Positions 50,701 to 61,860 of a stretch of 64,000 bases of DNA are shown here, one piece after another. Origin of the DNA: Anagrus nilaparvatae (taxonomy: Eukaryota > Arthropoda > Insecta > Hymenoptera > Mymaridae); contig JAKSXM010000007.1 in assembly GCA_022575985.1 (NCBI GenBank), positions 16,370,501-16,434,500 on the forward strand, read 5' to 3'. The translations under genes were made by a program, and so were the position numbers. Under the pieces are notes generated by a model that saw only the letters and a program-made list of their open reading frames with translations, was not told the origin of the DNA and ran no database searches. Numbering within the stretch: position 1 is the first letter of the stretch; each line of letters starts with the position of its first letter.

Positions 50701-51944
50701 AAAATAGGTACTGCTGTACATAATTTCAAAAAATTGACACGTATTTTAAAATCAGTTTAAAAAAAAATTCTTTTACAATTTAAGTTTTAAAGTCTGAATA
50801 TAGTAAAGACGCCTCTATTAATGAAAGTTTTCAGTCTATGGAATTAATAATGATATAAGAAATATAAATCCATTCTTAAAATATTCAAGATATTTTTTAA
50901 TTATAGAAATATAACCGTCAATATCTTGTTCCAAATCATTTCTTTGTTTCAATGTTAATATCTTAGTGTATTAAAAATTATGAAAAAAAAAAATAAAAGA
51001 TATATTTTATAGTCTTCAAAAGAAATTTTTAAAGTAAAATAATAATTAATTTTAGAAAACTTTAAGAAACTCTTAATTTGATATGAAATTCTGTACTTCA
51101 TGAACTTCTAAAACTAATACAAGTTTCTTAAACTTCAAGGATTGAAGTACTTTTATTTGAAGTACTATCTGCACTCAATAGTAAAGAGAAATCAATGTAA
51201 CAATATTCTGGTTACTTGATATTTTAATAAAAAACTTGTATGCTTTTATCTTGGAAATTGGTCTTCAAAAGCTTTGAAAATTAAGCAAAACGAAGTTTAA
51301 ACAAATTAAATTTTTGCCAATCTTTTATTTTATATAAAAAAGGCTTATTAGAAAGTAATATATTTTATTATAAAATAACAATAATTTTTGCAAGTTAAAT
51401 AAATTTTTTAAACACAAGATGCTAAAGTATAATTATTTTAATAATAATAAACAGATTAACCACAATATAAAAAACTCATTGATTCTTGTTAGATACTGTA
51501 AAGCTCTGTCCCTTAGCCTTTTAGAAAATTGGTCGAAGTAACGTATTAATACAGTGAAAATGCAGGCAGAGGATATTGATATTACCCACCATAAGATTTT
51601 TTCCTCTGCAGGGTTTTTGGCCGTTAATCGCGAATTTTCAGGCCCAGAAGATTTTCTGAAAAAGCTAGTGCTCGTGAGAGAGCCACCTTAAGTGAGAAAA
51701 AACACGCTGTTTTAGGGATATTTTCGCAAAATTAAGAAATAAAAACTAGCTTTTGATTGTCATACGTTTCCTTAATCTACCTATGAATTTCGGAGTCTTT
51801 TCGGGGTCAGCAAAAAATGTAGCATCTCAAAGCTTTAGAATAAAGTAAATATGTACAGCAAAAATTAGCAAGAACAGTAAATTTTTAATATTTGAAAGAA
51901 AATATTAAAAATATAATTTACTTTTTCTGACAATGCCCCCAACG
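50701..51944. other. Gene-free AT-rich DNA
   Basis: Nothing recognised. Confidence 0.5.
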
Positions 51945-52025
51945 TGATCGAAAAAAATGCGTTTTCTCCCCTGAGAAAGAAAATTTGCGATTTATCTATG
52001 GGAGCAAAAAAAGAATAACCTAAAT
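51945..52025 (+). repeat. Family B, truncated copy
   Basis: Only the segment before and into the left arm is kept: ATCGAAAAAAATGCGTTTTC, then TATGGGAGCAAAAAAAGAAT. The right arm and loop are missing. Confidence 0.7.
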
Positions 52026-52489
52026 ACTTCAACAAATCTTTTTCCCCCCAATATAGAAATGAAGTAAAAATTTTTCACCTTTTAATGATGCTTATAGGTA
52101 ACGTGGGCCACTAAATTAAAATTTGATGCCAGAATTTACATTCATCGCGTTCTAAGGGGTGAATTTTCCCTTTTTTTACCCCTAAACCCCCCAAAATTTA
52201 CCTTTTAGATACATTTTTTTTAAAATCAAAGTGACTAGTTAGGTTTTTTGGGGCGCTATTCTCAAGTATGATGTCAAAAATGCTATTCAAGATGTTGCAG
52301 TCTGGATAACCACCCTTATTTTCACCCCATGGATATTCATTTTTCGAAAAGAACGTTTTTTCTGTTTTTATCTGCTCTTTCATTATTATTTAGAGGTGAA
52401 TAACAGGTCATACCTAACTTTTAATCATTTCTTATAGTAAAAATAAGGTCTTGAAAATGTTTTTCTTATTAGGCCCATTTTTAACCAAA

Positions 52490-52722
52490 AAATAAATTTA
52501 TTTTTCTTCCTAGCGGGCCGAAAACACTTTTTTCGCCCCGCAACGAAATCGAAAAAAACGCGTTTTCACCCCACTGAGAAAGAAAAATTTCGTTTTGTCC
52601 ATGGGAACAAAAAAAAAATACCCCAGATCGCAGTTTACCATCCTCGGCTACGCCTCGGATGCTAATTAACGTGCGATCTGGGCCATTCTTTTTTTTTGCT
52701 CCCTTGGTTAAAAATGTACTAT
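52490..52722 (+). repeat. Hairpin repeat family B, copy 4
   Basis: The core is 52601-52703, with arms CCCCAGATCGCAG and GTGCGATCTGGG around CCTCGGCTACGCCTCGG. Relative to copy 1 an A-T pair has become G-C on both arms. The upstream part GCGGGCCGAAAACAC...CGCCCCGC is a small hairpin. Confidence 0.88.
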
Positions 52723-52756
52723 TTATTTTCTAAATTTTGTTCATTTTATAGAGGGT

Positions 52757-53115
52757 GTCAAAGTAGAAGCTGAAAAAAAACGGTTCTAGTTTTGGCGCCT
52801 ATTGTGGAAATCAGAAACAAAAAAATAAAAAAACATTATATTCTCTATAGACTTCTCAAATCCGTAAATTGACAATATCAGAAAAGAGTGCATTAGAAAA
52901 TTTTTTATCGACCATTTTAAGTGCATTTTTGGACTTAAAATCCGATATTTTTCGTTTTTAGTGCCCCAAATGGTCAATTTTTTGAAATTTTTGCTGAATG
53001 TTGGTTTTACGGATTTGAGAAGTTTATAGTGAATATAAAGCTTTTTTATTTTTATGTTTCAGATGCCCTCAATAGGCGCCACAACAAGAACCATTTTTTT
53101 TTCAGCCTCTACTTT
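52757..53115. mobile_element. Foldback element, arms ~115 bp
   Basis: GTCAAAGTAGAAGCTGAAAA and its inverse TTTTCAGCCTCTACTTTGAC bound the element. The arms continue with GGTTCTAGTTTTGGCGCCTA / TAGGCGCCACAACAAGAACC and end at AGACTTCTCAAATCCGTAA / TTACGGATTTGAGAAGT near the loop (about 52865-53010). Confidence 0.88.
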
Positions 53116-54009
53116 GACGATATAAAATGTACAAAATTTGGAAAATAAAAATAATTATTTTTTTTGTATTCTTTGATAATTTATTTTTAAAAAAAATTAT
53201 AAGGGGGCCTTAATATTATTGAAAAATGTATATAATCAAGATATAACAAAAAATTTAAATAATTTATAAAGAAAAAAACAAATATGGCTGTTGACACTAA
53301 AGCCTGGCATATCATTTTAAAAATGTCACGGTGATTCAATCAAAAGAATAAGAAAAAAAAGTAGTATATACTTTTACGCGATAACAGCGACGATGGTACA
53401 AAAAGGGGCTCTAGATACACCCCTACTGAAATTGAATTAAGAGGACAACGCGCAATTTCTTTTTTATCTTTTTCTTCCTCTTCTAAAAAAAAGCAAAGAA
53501 ACTAAAAATAAATACATATAGTAATACCTGTTCCAAAAAAATATAAGTAAAAAGAAGAAAGCATTCCATAAAATACGGAAAAATGCGCGCGCGCTTTAAA
53601 ATATTATTTCGTCTGTATGCTTTGTTCATCACTTTCTCATTTTCTTATAGCTTTTCTTTTATTTTTATGTACATTTTGAAAATAAATTGGAAATATATAA
53701 AGTTTCCACCTAGTTGCTTCCTGAGTACATCAAAAATACGAATGAATAGTATTATATTTTTCGGGCTGTCTCACCTATAGGAACCTATGCGGGTATATTG
53801 AATACTATTTATATTGTCCTTTGTATACAAAGTTAAAATATGTACACTAAAAAAAAATTTACTTATTTATCAATGCAGTGATCATCTAAATTATTAGAAA
53901 TTTATGATGAAGAAATTTATCAGAAGACATAAAAAATCCTATAGGCTGGTAGGTTTTTAATTTTATTATACTTTCTTTAAAAGAAAATATATCACTGTAA
54001 ATCTGCTAA
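53116..54009. other. Gene-free DNA
   Basis: A short frame at 53583-53780 begins with hydrophobic codons but has no supporting context. Nothing else seen. Confidence 0.45.
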
Positions 54010-54190
54010 TACCCCAGAAGGCCTCAAAATCAAAAGGGTGGTTGACTGTCACAATCAAAAGGGTGAGGGGATTCAAATGGGACTTAGAATAATCCGACTT
54101 TAGGGATTTAGAATAATTTGAGTTAAGAGACTTATAAAAATTTTGATTTAGGGGACTTAGAATAGTCTAGGTTTAGGGACTTATTTGATT
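54010..54190 (+). repeat. ~24 bp-unit dispersed repeat, copy
   Basis: GGGACTTAGAATAATCCGAC, GGGATTTAGAATAATTTGAG, GAGACTTATAAAAATTTTGA and GGGACTTAGAATAGTC stand in tandem. They follow a doubled AATCAAAAGGGTG motif. Confidence 0.75.
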
Positions 54191-55174
54191 TTAAAGTTTG
54201 TAATAGATAAGTAGTCAGTAAATACAAACATTTTCCATGTTCATTTAAGTTGTTTGTGTACATATCCAAATTTCTTAAGTTTTTATTAAAATCAAATAAT
54301 TTTTAAAGACAAAATTTTATTTTTTAGCTAGGTACTCGTTTGCACGCTGAGAAATTCATATTTTTTTAGAAAAAAGAAAGCAAATCAAACTTTTCGATAA
54401 CAAAGTTCTATATTTGCGTTAAGTAAAAAAAATTAGCTTTAAAAAAAAAATTTTTTTGCAGTGTATTTAGGTGTACGCAAGTGCGACTTGCATTCTTGAA
54501 AATATCCAAGAATACAGTAATACGAGCGTATATATTTATGTGTGTATATTACACGCGTTTTCGCTTCTATATCAAAGAGAATATAATACGTAAGCCATAA
54601 AAATAAAATTTCAATAAATTTTGCTAGGCACGAGACGCAAGTTAAATGCAAGTAGGGGGATAAGTAGAGGCTGCGCTAAACTGGTATTGGCTTTATTTTA
54701 TCCTTTCGGTCACGCCCATATCGTTTATAACTTTATACTGCGCAAGCCTTTTCCATACACACAATATTATGATTTTCAGCGAATATAAGTGATTCAATGT
54801 GCTTCTGTCTGTTTTATATACAGGTTTTGTCCAAAGTTATACTATTTTATCTGTATAAAGCTCAATAAGTCCTTATGGTATTCTCAGTTTAACTTGATTA
54901 CCTACATATTACTTTATATCAGCTATTAAGAACTCGATGTTTTACTTATTAATTTCATTTATTCTATTGAATCATTTTTTTAATCTCTTTGAAAACCCTA
55001 AATTTTAATGCGATTTGATCAGTATTGTATTTTTAGATCATAATTTCTGCAATTAAACTATCCAATGACATAAATCAATTTGTTTATAGAATATTTTTTG
55101 AATTTATTGACCAAATGGAATAAAATGAAAAAATTTATGTATAGTTTACAAAATTTTTTTATTGCTGTTGTTAA
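54191..55174. other. Gene-free DNA
   Basis: No exon or RNA gene. The part 54470-54790 is less AT-biased and contains CAAGTGCGACTTG, a 13-base palindrome, at 54479-54491. Confidence 0.45.
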
Positions 55175-55214
55175 AGCGACGTTTCGTCAACTGATTTGTT
55201 GACCTTATCAAGCT
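55175..55214 (-). ncRNA. Hammerhead-ribozyme-like relic of a Penelope-like element
   Basis: On the minus strand the 40-base block reads CTTGATAAG, then GTCAAC-AAATCA-GTTGAC (a perfect 6 bp stem and 6-base loop), then GAAACGTCGC. This matches the hammerhead layout CUGAUGA, stem II, GAAAC, as known from Penelope-like elements. Two core positions differ (the C of CUGAUGA reads U and the G before the final A reads A), so it is probably inactive. It lies ~500 bp past the end of the element's coding frame on the same strand. Confidence 0.45.
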
Positions 55215-55660
55215 AAAATTACATAATTAATAAAAATTAAAAAAATTTTTTTCTCACAATATTAAATTTTACAATATATGTATGTTCATTTACCGATTTA
55301 ACAATTTTTGTGTGTATAATATTTATACACTCATATCACTGAGTCTGATGTAAAACTGAGACTATTTTTATTTTATTTTTTTATTAAAGTCTAAAATTTA
55401 AAGTACGTTGGATATTTTATTAGATTCGGATTACAATTTTTTTCTTAAGTACCGATTATTTTAATATAGTTATAGGAAGTGTGACACATATATATAAAAT
55501 TTTAAATATACACATACGTATAATACATTACTAAAATGTGAGTTTGTCATTAATTTTTGTTTATGTTATAACGAGATTTAAATTTAAAGGGTTTTATAGG
55601 AACATACGGAGAAAAGTAATAATTTTGTTTTTGCTTTTTAATTTTATATACATACAATGC

Positions 55661-55665
<5 letters not shown>

Positions 55666-55712
<47 letters not shown>
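55666..55712. repeat. (TA)n microsatellite
   Basis: About 23 TA units, ending exactly where the Penelope-like coding frame stops. Confidence 0.95.
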
Positions 55713-55714
<2 letters not shown>

Positions 55715-56600
55715 AAGAAATTGTCTTGAAAAAACGACACATTGTTTTAAATACCGGCTTATATGGACGATGTAGTTTATTTACGTCATCTTTGGAATTT
55801 AACGGATAGGGTTGTTGGTGCATATGAGCTAACTCGGAAATCGTCCGTTTTCTGTAAACCGGCTCGATATCAATAATTCGCGGTGATTCCCAATCCATAA
55901 TATGCCCATTTTTACAATGTTTAGGTATCACCTCATTAAGTTCGTTATTAACATCGCGTCTATGTTTATTTACCCGATACCTTAAAGCTTTTTTTGTTTC
56001 TCCAACATATGAGGCTTGGCACTTAGTACATTTTAGTAAGTATACACAATTCGGCCGCGATAATAATGGTATTATGTCCTTGTTTTTAGTAATAATTTTC
56101 GATAAGTTATCTTTTACGTATACGATGGGCAAAATGTTAAACTGTTTCATAAGGTGCGAAATTTCATCAAAATAATGCGTTTTTAGTGGTAATTTTATTT
56201 TTAGTTTTTGTGCATAAATTCGGCTGCGTATGTCTCTCAAGTTAATACCGTCGTGATGAGAGTTCACAAATTTCCGTTTTTTGATATATTTATTTATGAA
56301 ATGCAGTGGATAGTCATTTAATAGTAATATTGATTTCACGTATTTTAAATTTTTATCGTGAAATTGCGCGTCAGAAAGTAGGGTTGCCTTGTCCACAAGA
56401 TTGTAAACCATCGCTATTTTTTGATGTCTCGGATGGTTCGATTTAAAGCTTAAAACGCGCCCTGAAAAAGTTGGTTTTTGGTACCAATTTGTAATAATTT
56501 CGTTGTTCGCTTCCGTTCTTATAAGTTTTAAATCTAAAAAATTTATGCTGTTATTAGATTCGACTTCATGTGTAAATTTTAAGTTGTTATTATCAATTTG
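55713..56600 (-). mobile_element. Penelope-like retroelement, RT tail plus GIY-YIG endonuclease, 5' truncated
   Basis: The minus-strand frame is open for 295 codons from 56600 (just after a TAA) to TAG at 55713. The start QIDNNNLKFTHEVES followed by NSINFLDLKLIRTE and QKPTFSGRVLSFKSNHPRHQ is the end of a Penelope reverse transcriptase. The C-terminal part has a GIY-YIG core: CVYLLKCTKC (~residues 185-194), ASYVGETKKALRYR (~196-209) and H213, with the CxxC typical of this clade. The catalytic palm of the RT is absent, so the copy is dead on its own. The next ORF-free stretch includes a (TA)n tract and then the hammerhead-like motif. Confidence 0.9.
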
Positions 56601-57515
56601 TTAATTTATATAATCTGAAAATTCCGGTAAATTAAATTAGCTTGTTAAAAAATAATTAATACAATCAAGTATTATTTAATCATGAACCGTTAAATCCTTA
56701 AATCATATATTTTTATGATTATTCTTGATAGTAATTAATTCATTATATTAGGTTTAATTTAATTTTATGCAATACAAAAGCTTTCTTATATTCATTGATT
56801 TATTTATTATCAATAAATCACAGTCGTAAAATAAATATTTATTTCCTGTTTATGAAGCTAAATATTTTGCGCTAATTAATCATCTGGGGTCTTGAATTTA
56901 CTTACTATTTATGCTTAAAAAGTCAATCGAATCATACATGATTTGATAGAAAAGATAAAAACTGATGAATTTAAGAACTGAAAAAATGCCTAAAAAAAAT
57001 AAAAAATTTGTAGAATTTATTTCTGCTCAATTTAAGACTTCCACCATCAGAAATTAAATACATGTTTTATCTACTTGCCAAATGAGGAATTTTTCAGTAC
57101 AAAATTTATAATTAAAACCTGCACTTAATATTCTAAATCACAAATACTTTGCTGATCCTTTGAATTAATTTTTTCGATTTACAATACTTTTTAGATATAG
57201 CTGAAAGCTTTTTTGAAGTCTTGTTGACTACTTGAAATCATGGAAATTTATTCGTCCACCCTTCATCATTGCGCGTTCTCCTCACGTACGTTATATAATT
57301 ATAATAATAAAATTTCTGGTTGATCCTAATTTAATTACTTACAGTCATGTAAATATAGGATTATTTAACAATAGAGGACAAAATTATATTGGAAAAAATT
57401 TTCTTGAATCTCTGTCGAAATCTAATAATAATACAGGGCCGAACTATCCTATAGGCACATTAGGCCAGGCCTACAGGTCCACGCCAAATGTTATGGTTAG
57501 GCCAAATTTGAATAG
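56601..57515. other. Gene-free DNA with a CAGGGCCG transposon-end motif
   Basis: CAGGGCCGAACTATCCTATA at 57434-57453, followed by TTAGGCCAGGCCTAC, resembles hAT-type ends that begin CAGGGCCG. No partner end was found. The open frame across 57232-57528 spans this junction and is not a gene. Confidence 0.45.
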
Positions 57516-57799
57516 ACGCAAAATCTAACAACGCAAGCCGCAACGCATCGCACAGAAGATGATTTTGTTTGCTTTGCATTGCGCAGTAGACGAAAATTGT
57601 CTTTTGAGGATGATTCTAGGCTTGTTCTACAAACGCCATGAGTTGGGGCCGCAACCGCAACGGTAACGCAATGCGCAAAAATGAAAAATCATGTTGTGCG
57701 CATTGCATTGCGGCTGCTATTGCAGTTGCGACCCCAGCTCACGGCGTTTGTAGAATCAAACTGGGCACTATTTGGCTTGCGTTGTTTGATTTTTCGTTT
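57516..57799. mobile_element. GC-rich foldback element, CGCAAAATCTAACAACGCAAGCC ends
   Basis: The left end (AATCTAACAACGCAAGCCG) and the right end (GGCTTGCGTTGTTTGATTTT) are inverse. An inner pair TCTACAAACGCCATGAGTTG / CAGCTCACGGCGTTTGTAGA is also inverse, and CGCAATGCGCAAAAATG is mirrored near the centre (~57685). GC content is far above the surroundings, suggesting an arrival from a different base composition. Confidence 0.8.
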
Positions 57800-59493
57800 A
57801 TGTAGATCCCTCGCTAAATCCAGCCTTAATTTAAATTTAATTGTTTCTATCAGGGAAATATAAATTTGAAAAAAGCACAATTTCCATTAAATGTTGGTGC
57901 TGCAATGATGAACTATTTACTACCCTGCGCCGTCTAAATCCAAAGCAACGTTAACTGATATTCAGATCTGCTGATATTTGCAGATAAGTTATAAGTAATA
58001 AAATTTCTTTGCAGTGGGTCAAAATATTTTTTAAATGAAGAATAGGACCAAAAGTCTTATTAAAATAAGAAACAACATTTTTCCTTTAGACTCTCTCCCT
58101 TAGACTTAACTTGGTAAAATATAAATCCAGCAGCTACACTATTTGCAAAAAGAAACACTGCAGTTGTTTCTTTATCAGCAACGTATGGGTTGCTCACAAA
58201 AATTTTACCCACAAGGGTGGATAGAGATTCTTAAAAAATAATCACCCAAAAAGAATGTGGAATCGGAATTTGGAATATAATTTTTCCAAAAAACCACCTG
58301 GAAAAATATTTTTAAAAATATTCAGCCAAAATTTTCTTTATTTACTTGTTATTCAAAAAAAAAAATTATTTTCATAAAATGCAATAAAAAAATTTTTAAT
58401 AAAAATCAAAATTCCATGCTATCCAAAAAAATGAACTACTCGTATATAAATCAATAAACTTTAAATTTTCATTATCCTACATGATACCATAGCAATAAAA
58501 AAAAAGAAAGAAAAGAAATAAACCCAGTAAGAGAAGAAAAATAAAAAATTTCATATCATCATTGCCATTTCATTCGAAATATAGCTCAACTAAATCCACT
58601 TGTAAAACTGTCGATTCTTTTTTTTAGATTCTTCCTATCTATATGCTATCAAATAAATGGTATAAGAGTACTTGAAAGTTACATTTTATCCTACGTAACT
58701 CACAAATACACATATAAAATAACCAATATACATAAAAAAGAGATCAAATAAACGTTAGGTATTGAGTTTTATTTTTTTAATATAAAAAAAAGTAAAAAAA
58801 ATTATATACAAATAATATCTAACGTCATACTTAAAGTAATAATATTTGAAAATACCTGAAATTCCAAAGATTTTTTTCTATTTCTTTATAAAAAAAAAAA
58901 ACTTTTTATGCGTTATACCGTCGTCGACCGCTGTACAGTGATTTAATATCACGCCCACGACAATCCCTTTTACTTTATATGTGTATTATAAACTATATAG
59001 ATATGGGAGTTTTTAAAAAAGGGAGAAATTGCGAGGGCGGGTTATCCTAGTGTTTATAGACATATGAGAAAGCTCGACTACGAGTTTATAGTATTGGTAG
59101 GGGTTATTGTGAGATTGTATTCAAACTTGAATACTACTATGTTTCTGGTGGGGAATGGATATGGCGGACAACTAAAATTTTAACTAACAGTTTGCTTTTT
59201 GCCATCGTTTAAGTATGGCAATTGCTTTTCTTTAAAAGGACGATACTTTTTTTTTCTTTTTTTCTTTTTTATCAATAAATAATGTGTGATTTATTACTCA
59301 ATTTATGATATTATGTAGAAAAAAATTATTGGTTTTTTACTAAAAAATGAATTTAAGTGTGTAATAAAAAATTTTTTAATTGGTGAAAAAATAATAGAAA
59401 AAAAAAAGATTATTTTGGGTGAAATAATAATTGTGAAGGCTGGAAATAGGAAATATTAAAAAATTATTTTCAAGTTCAATTAGTGTAATTTAG
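57800..59493. other. Gene-free DNA, possible promoter or leader region at its end
   Basis: 58910-59170 is more balanced in composition (CCGTCGTCGACCGC, GCGAGGGCGGGTTATCC). It may be regulatory for the exon at 59494. No motif can be named. Confidence 0.4.
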
Positions 59494-59573
59494 GAGCGCT
59501 ATCAAGGTGCTTCGGCCCCGGGGAGGCATGCTCAACAACATCTCCGCCGGCGGCTCGATACATGGAATACCTG
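59494..59573 (+). CDS. Isolated GC-rich exon, gene unknown
   Basis: An 80-base block of about 60% GC is bounded by a good acceptor (GTGTAATTTAG) and a good donor (CTG/GTAAGT). All three frames are open. One has an ATG at 59528 giving MLNNISAGGSIHGIP and ending one base into a glycine codon; read from the acceptor the same frame is SAIKVLRPRGG before it. Such a sharp GC-rich exon in AT-rich DNA is typical of a 5' exon of a developmental regulator with very long introns, but that is inference. The rest of the gene must lie beyond the window or far away; I do not recognise the protein. Confidence 0.5.
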
Positions 59574-61664
59574 GTAAGTTTTGTTTTTAAGATTCAATTA
59601 TTAATAATTAGCTTTAATTTAGTTGATGTTTAAATTTTATTGAATTATTTGCGATAGCTTGAAAGCTCGTGAGGATATTTAAAAAGCTCCGTTTGACGTA
59701 TTTAATATTTTAAGGAAATTGCAATAATTATTGGTTTTTACTTTGTGAAATAAAATATTTTTGAATGTCAATTTTTTGAAATGAAAATTAAATTCCCTTT
59801 ATTTCACTCTTTTTCTTACTTCAAATTTATTTTCAAAAAACATTCTCATATACTCAATATTTTATAAATATAATAATTTAATGCCAAAATTCAGTAAATT
59901 TAAGTAAAAAATCTTGGAACTTATTCATTCGAAGAAATCCATAAACATCACCGTCGCTGAGATTTATTTTCAATATACCGTTTATTATAATAACCACGCA
60001 ATCCCAAAAAAAAAAATCAAATATTTATAAAAATACAAAATTAAAATTACAAAGTTTCAAAAAATGAAATAAAATATAAAAAAATTTAGCAGTACAAATG
60101 ATCTTAATTGACTTTAAAAAAACGTTTGCGTGATTGCATGTTTCAATAATATTTTTGTATTTACACACACATGCACAGTGAAAGTTTGCTGATGAGTATA
60201 ATATGCGAAAAATTGGACATTATTATAAAAAATTTATTTTTTAATTGAATTTTGAGAATAAAGAAGTTAAATAATTAATTTATTACACATTTGTTAAATA
60301 ATTATTACATAATTAGTTATAAATATTTGTGTAATTGATTTTTAAAATTATTTATTAATTAGTCATGTTTTCTTACACGTGAATAGTTAATTAAGGAAAT
60401 AATAAATATTTTTTAAAATATTTTTTTTTTTACTGAGTAATAAAAGAAAAAATCAGTTTTATGATTTTTTGATCTTTATTTTTTGGATAGTAAATAACAC
60501 TTTAAAAATTTAATGAAAAAAAAGGTGGTTTAGTTTTTTTTTTTTAAGTGAGAAATATTTTGAACCTTTTTTTCTATGAGAGAATAATGCAGGTTGGATA
60601 GAAAGTTAGTAAAGATTTGTTGATAAAACGGTCATTTTTCTATTGTAATATAAAAGATTTGATTCTGAAGCTCTTATACTGACTTCCTGATGATATCAAA
60701 AATAATCTCCAAATCCATCAACAAACAAAAAATTTCATAAAAATTTCTTAATCTCTACGAAGCATCAATTTAACCAAACAACGAACCTTAATAAAAGCAA
60801 TAGAAAAACAAATAATTTTTTTTATTTCCGATTTATCTGAAATTATATTATTTAAATTCAAAAAAGGTTTAATATCAAGTAATAAAAAAAACAAGTGTGT
60901 GCGGTCGGTCTCTTCTCTACGAAATCGTAATAAAAGATATAATAAAGTAATCTTTACTCGGTATATAAAAAAAAAAGAGTTGAGAGTCAGAGTTGTAAAT
61001 AACAAAGAGAGAAAGTTGTAGATAAAAATTGTGTTTTATTTTTAAAATATAATAAAAAAAAGCTATAAAATTTTTCATTCATAATTTTTTTTTTCTTATT
61101 TCTAGTTTTTTTTTTTGTACTTTTGAAATTTATTTAATTAACGTTTTTTTTATGAAATGAATGAAAAAAAGCTTCAGAGTATTGAAGAATGACGTGAATA
61201 ATTAATAACTGAATGTATGGTTTTTTTTATTAAATAAAAATTGATAGCATTTGTTGGTATAAAACTTTAATTATTTCATTTATTATTGAGAGCCTCTGCA
61301 GAAATTATTTGGAAATTAAATAAGCATTAAAAAAAAATGTCACACATTAGTATCTATTTATTAACCCAAAAATAAAAATTTAGTAGTTAATTTAGTGTTT
61401 AGTAGAAAAAAAATAAAAATAATTCTGGTTATTAAATTCAAAATATTAAAAGTAGGTTTTGAAATAGTTTTTGTAAATCAGCCAATCCAGTAATTTATTA
61501 TGAGAATATCAAAATTACCCCAAAAAAACTTTGATACGGAAATTCAGTTGAAAAATTATAAATTTTTTATATGCATCAAAACATAAAATTATACAGACTG
61601 AACTTTTCATTTTAAAATCATAATTTTAGTTAAATATAAAACATTTATACCTAAAATATTGGTT
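59574..61664. other. Gene-free AT-rich DNA, possibly intron of the preceding exon
   Basis: Long homopolymers and no exon. Nothing structured was seen. Confidence 0.5.
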
Positions 61665-61860
61665 ACCCGACCCAAAAACTTATTTTTTAGATTTTTAGAC
61701 AGAGAAATTTTCGGTTTACTTTCTACCTTCAGTTCTTTTTTGAGAAATTTTAGGCTTTACTCAAAACTTGATCCAACACCCATCCATACCTAAAAAAAAG
61801 CCCGAACTTTCGGGTATCCAAACCTAATTTCGGGAAACCACATACCCTCACACAAAGCTG
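61665..61860. mobile_element. GGTTACCCGAA-type small element, diverged copy
   Basis: TTGGTTACCCGACCCAAAAA near 61661 and, inverted, TTTCGGGAAACCACATACCC near 61832 resemble the ends of 20445-20652. The internal TTCGGGTATCCAAACC also matches. Confidence 0.5.

Noticed and set aside
57232..57528. 98-codon open frame
   Set aside because: It runs across the CAGGGCCG end motif and into the foldback element; no protein resemblance.
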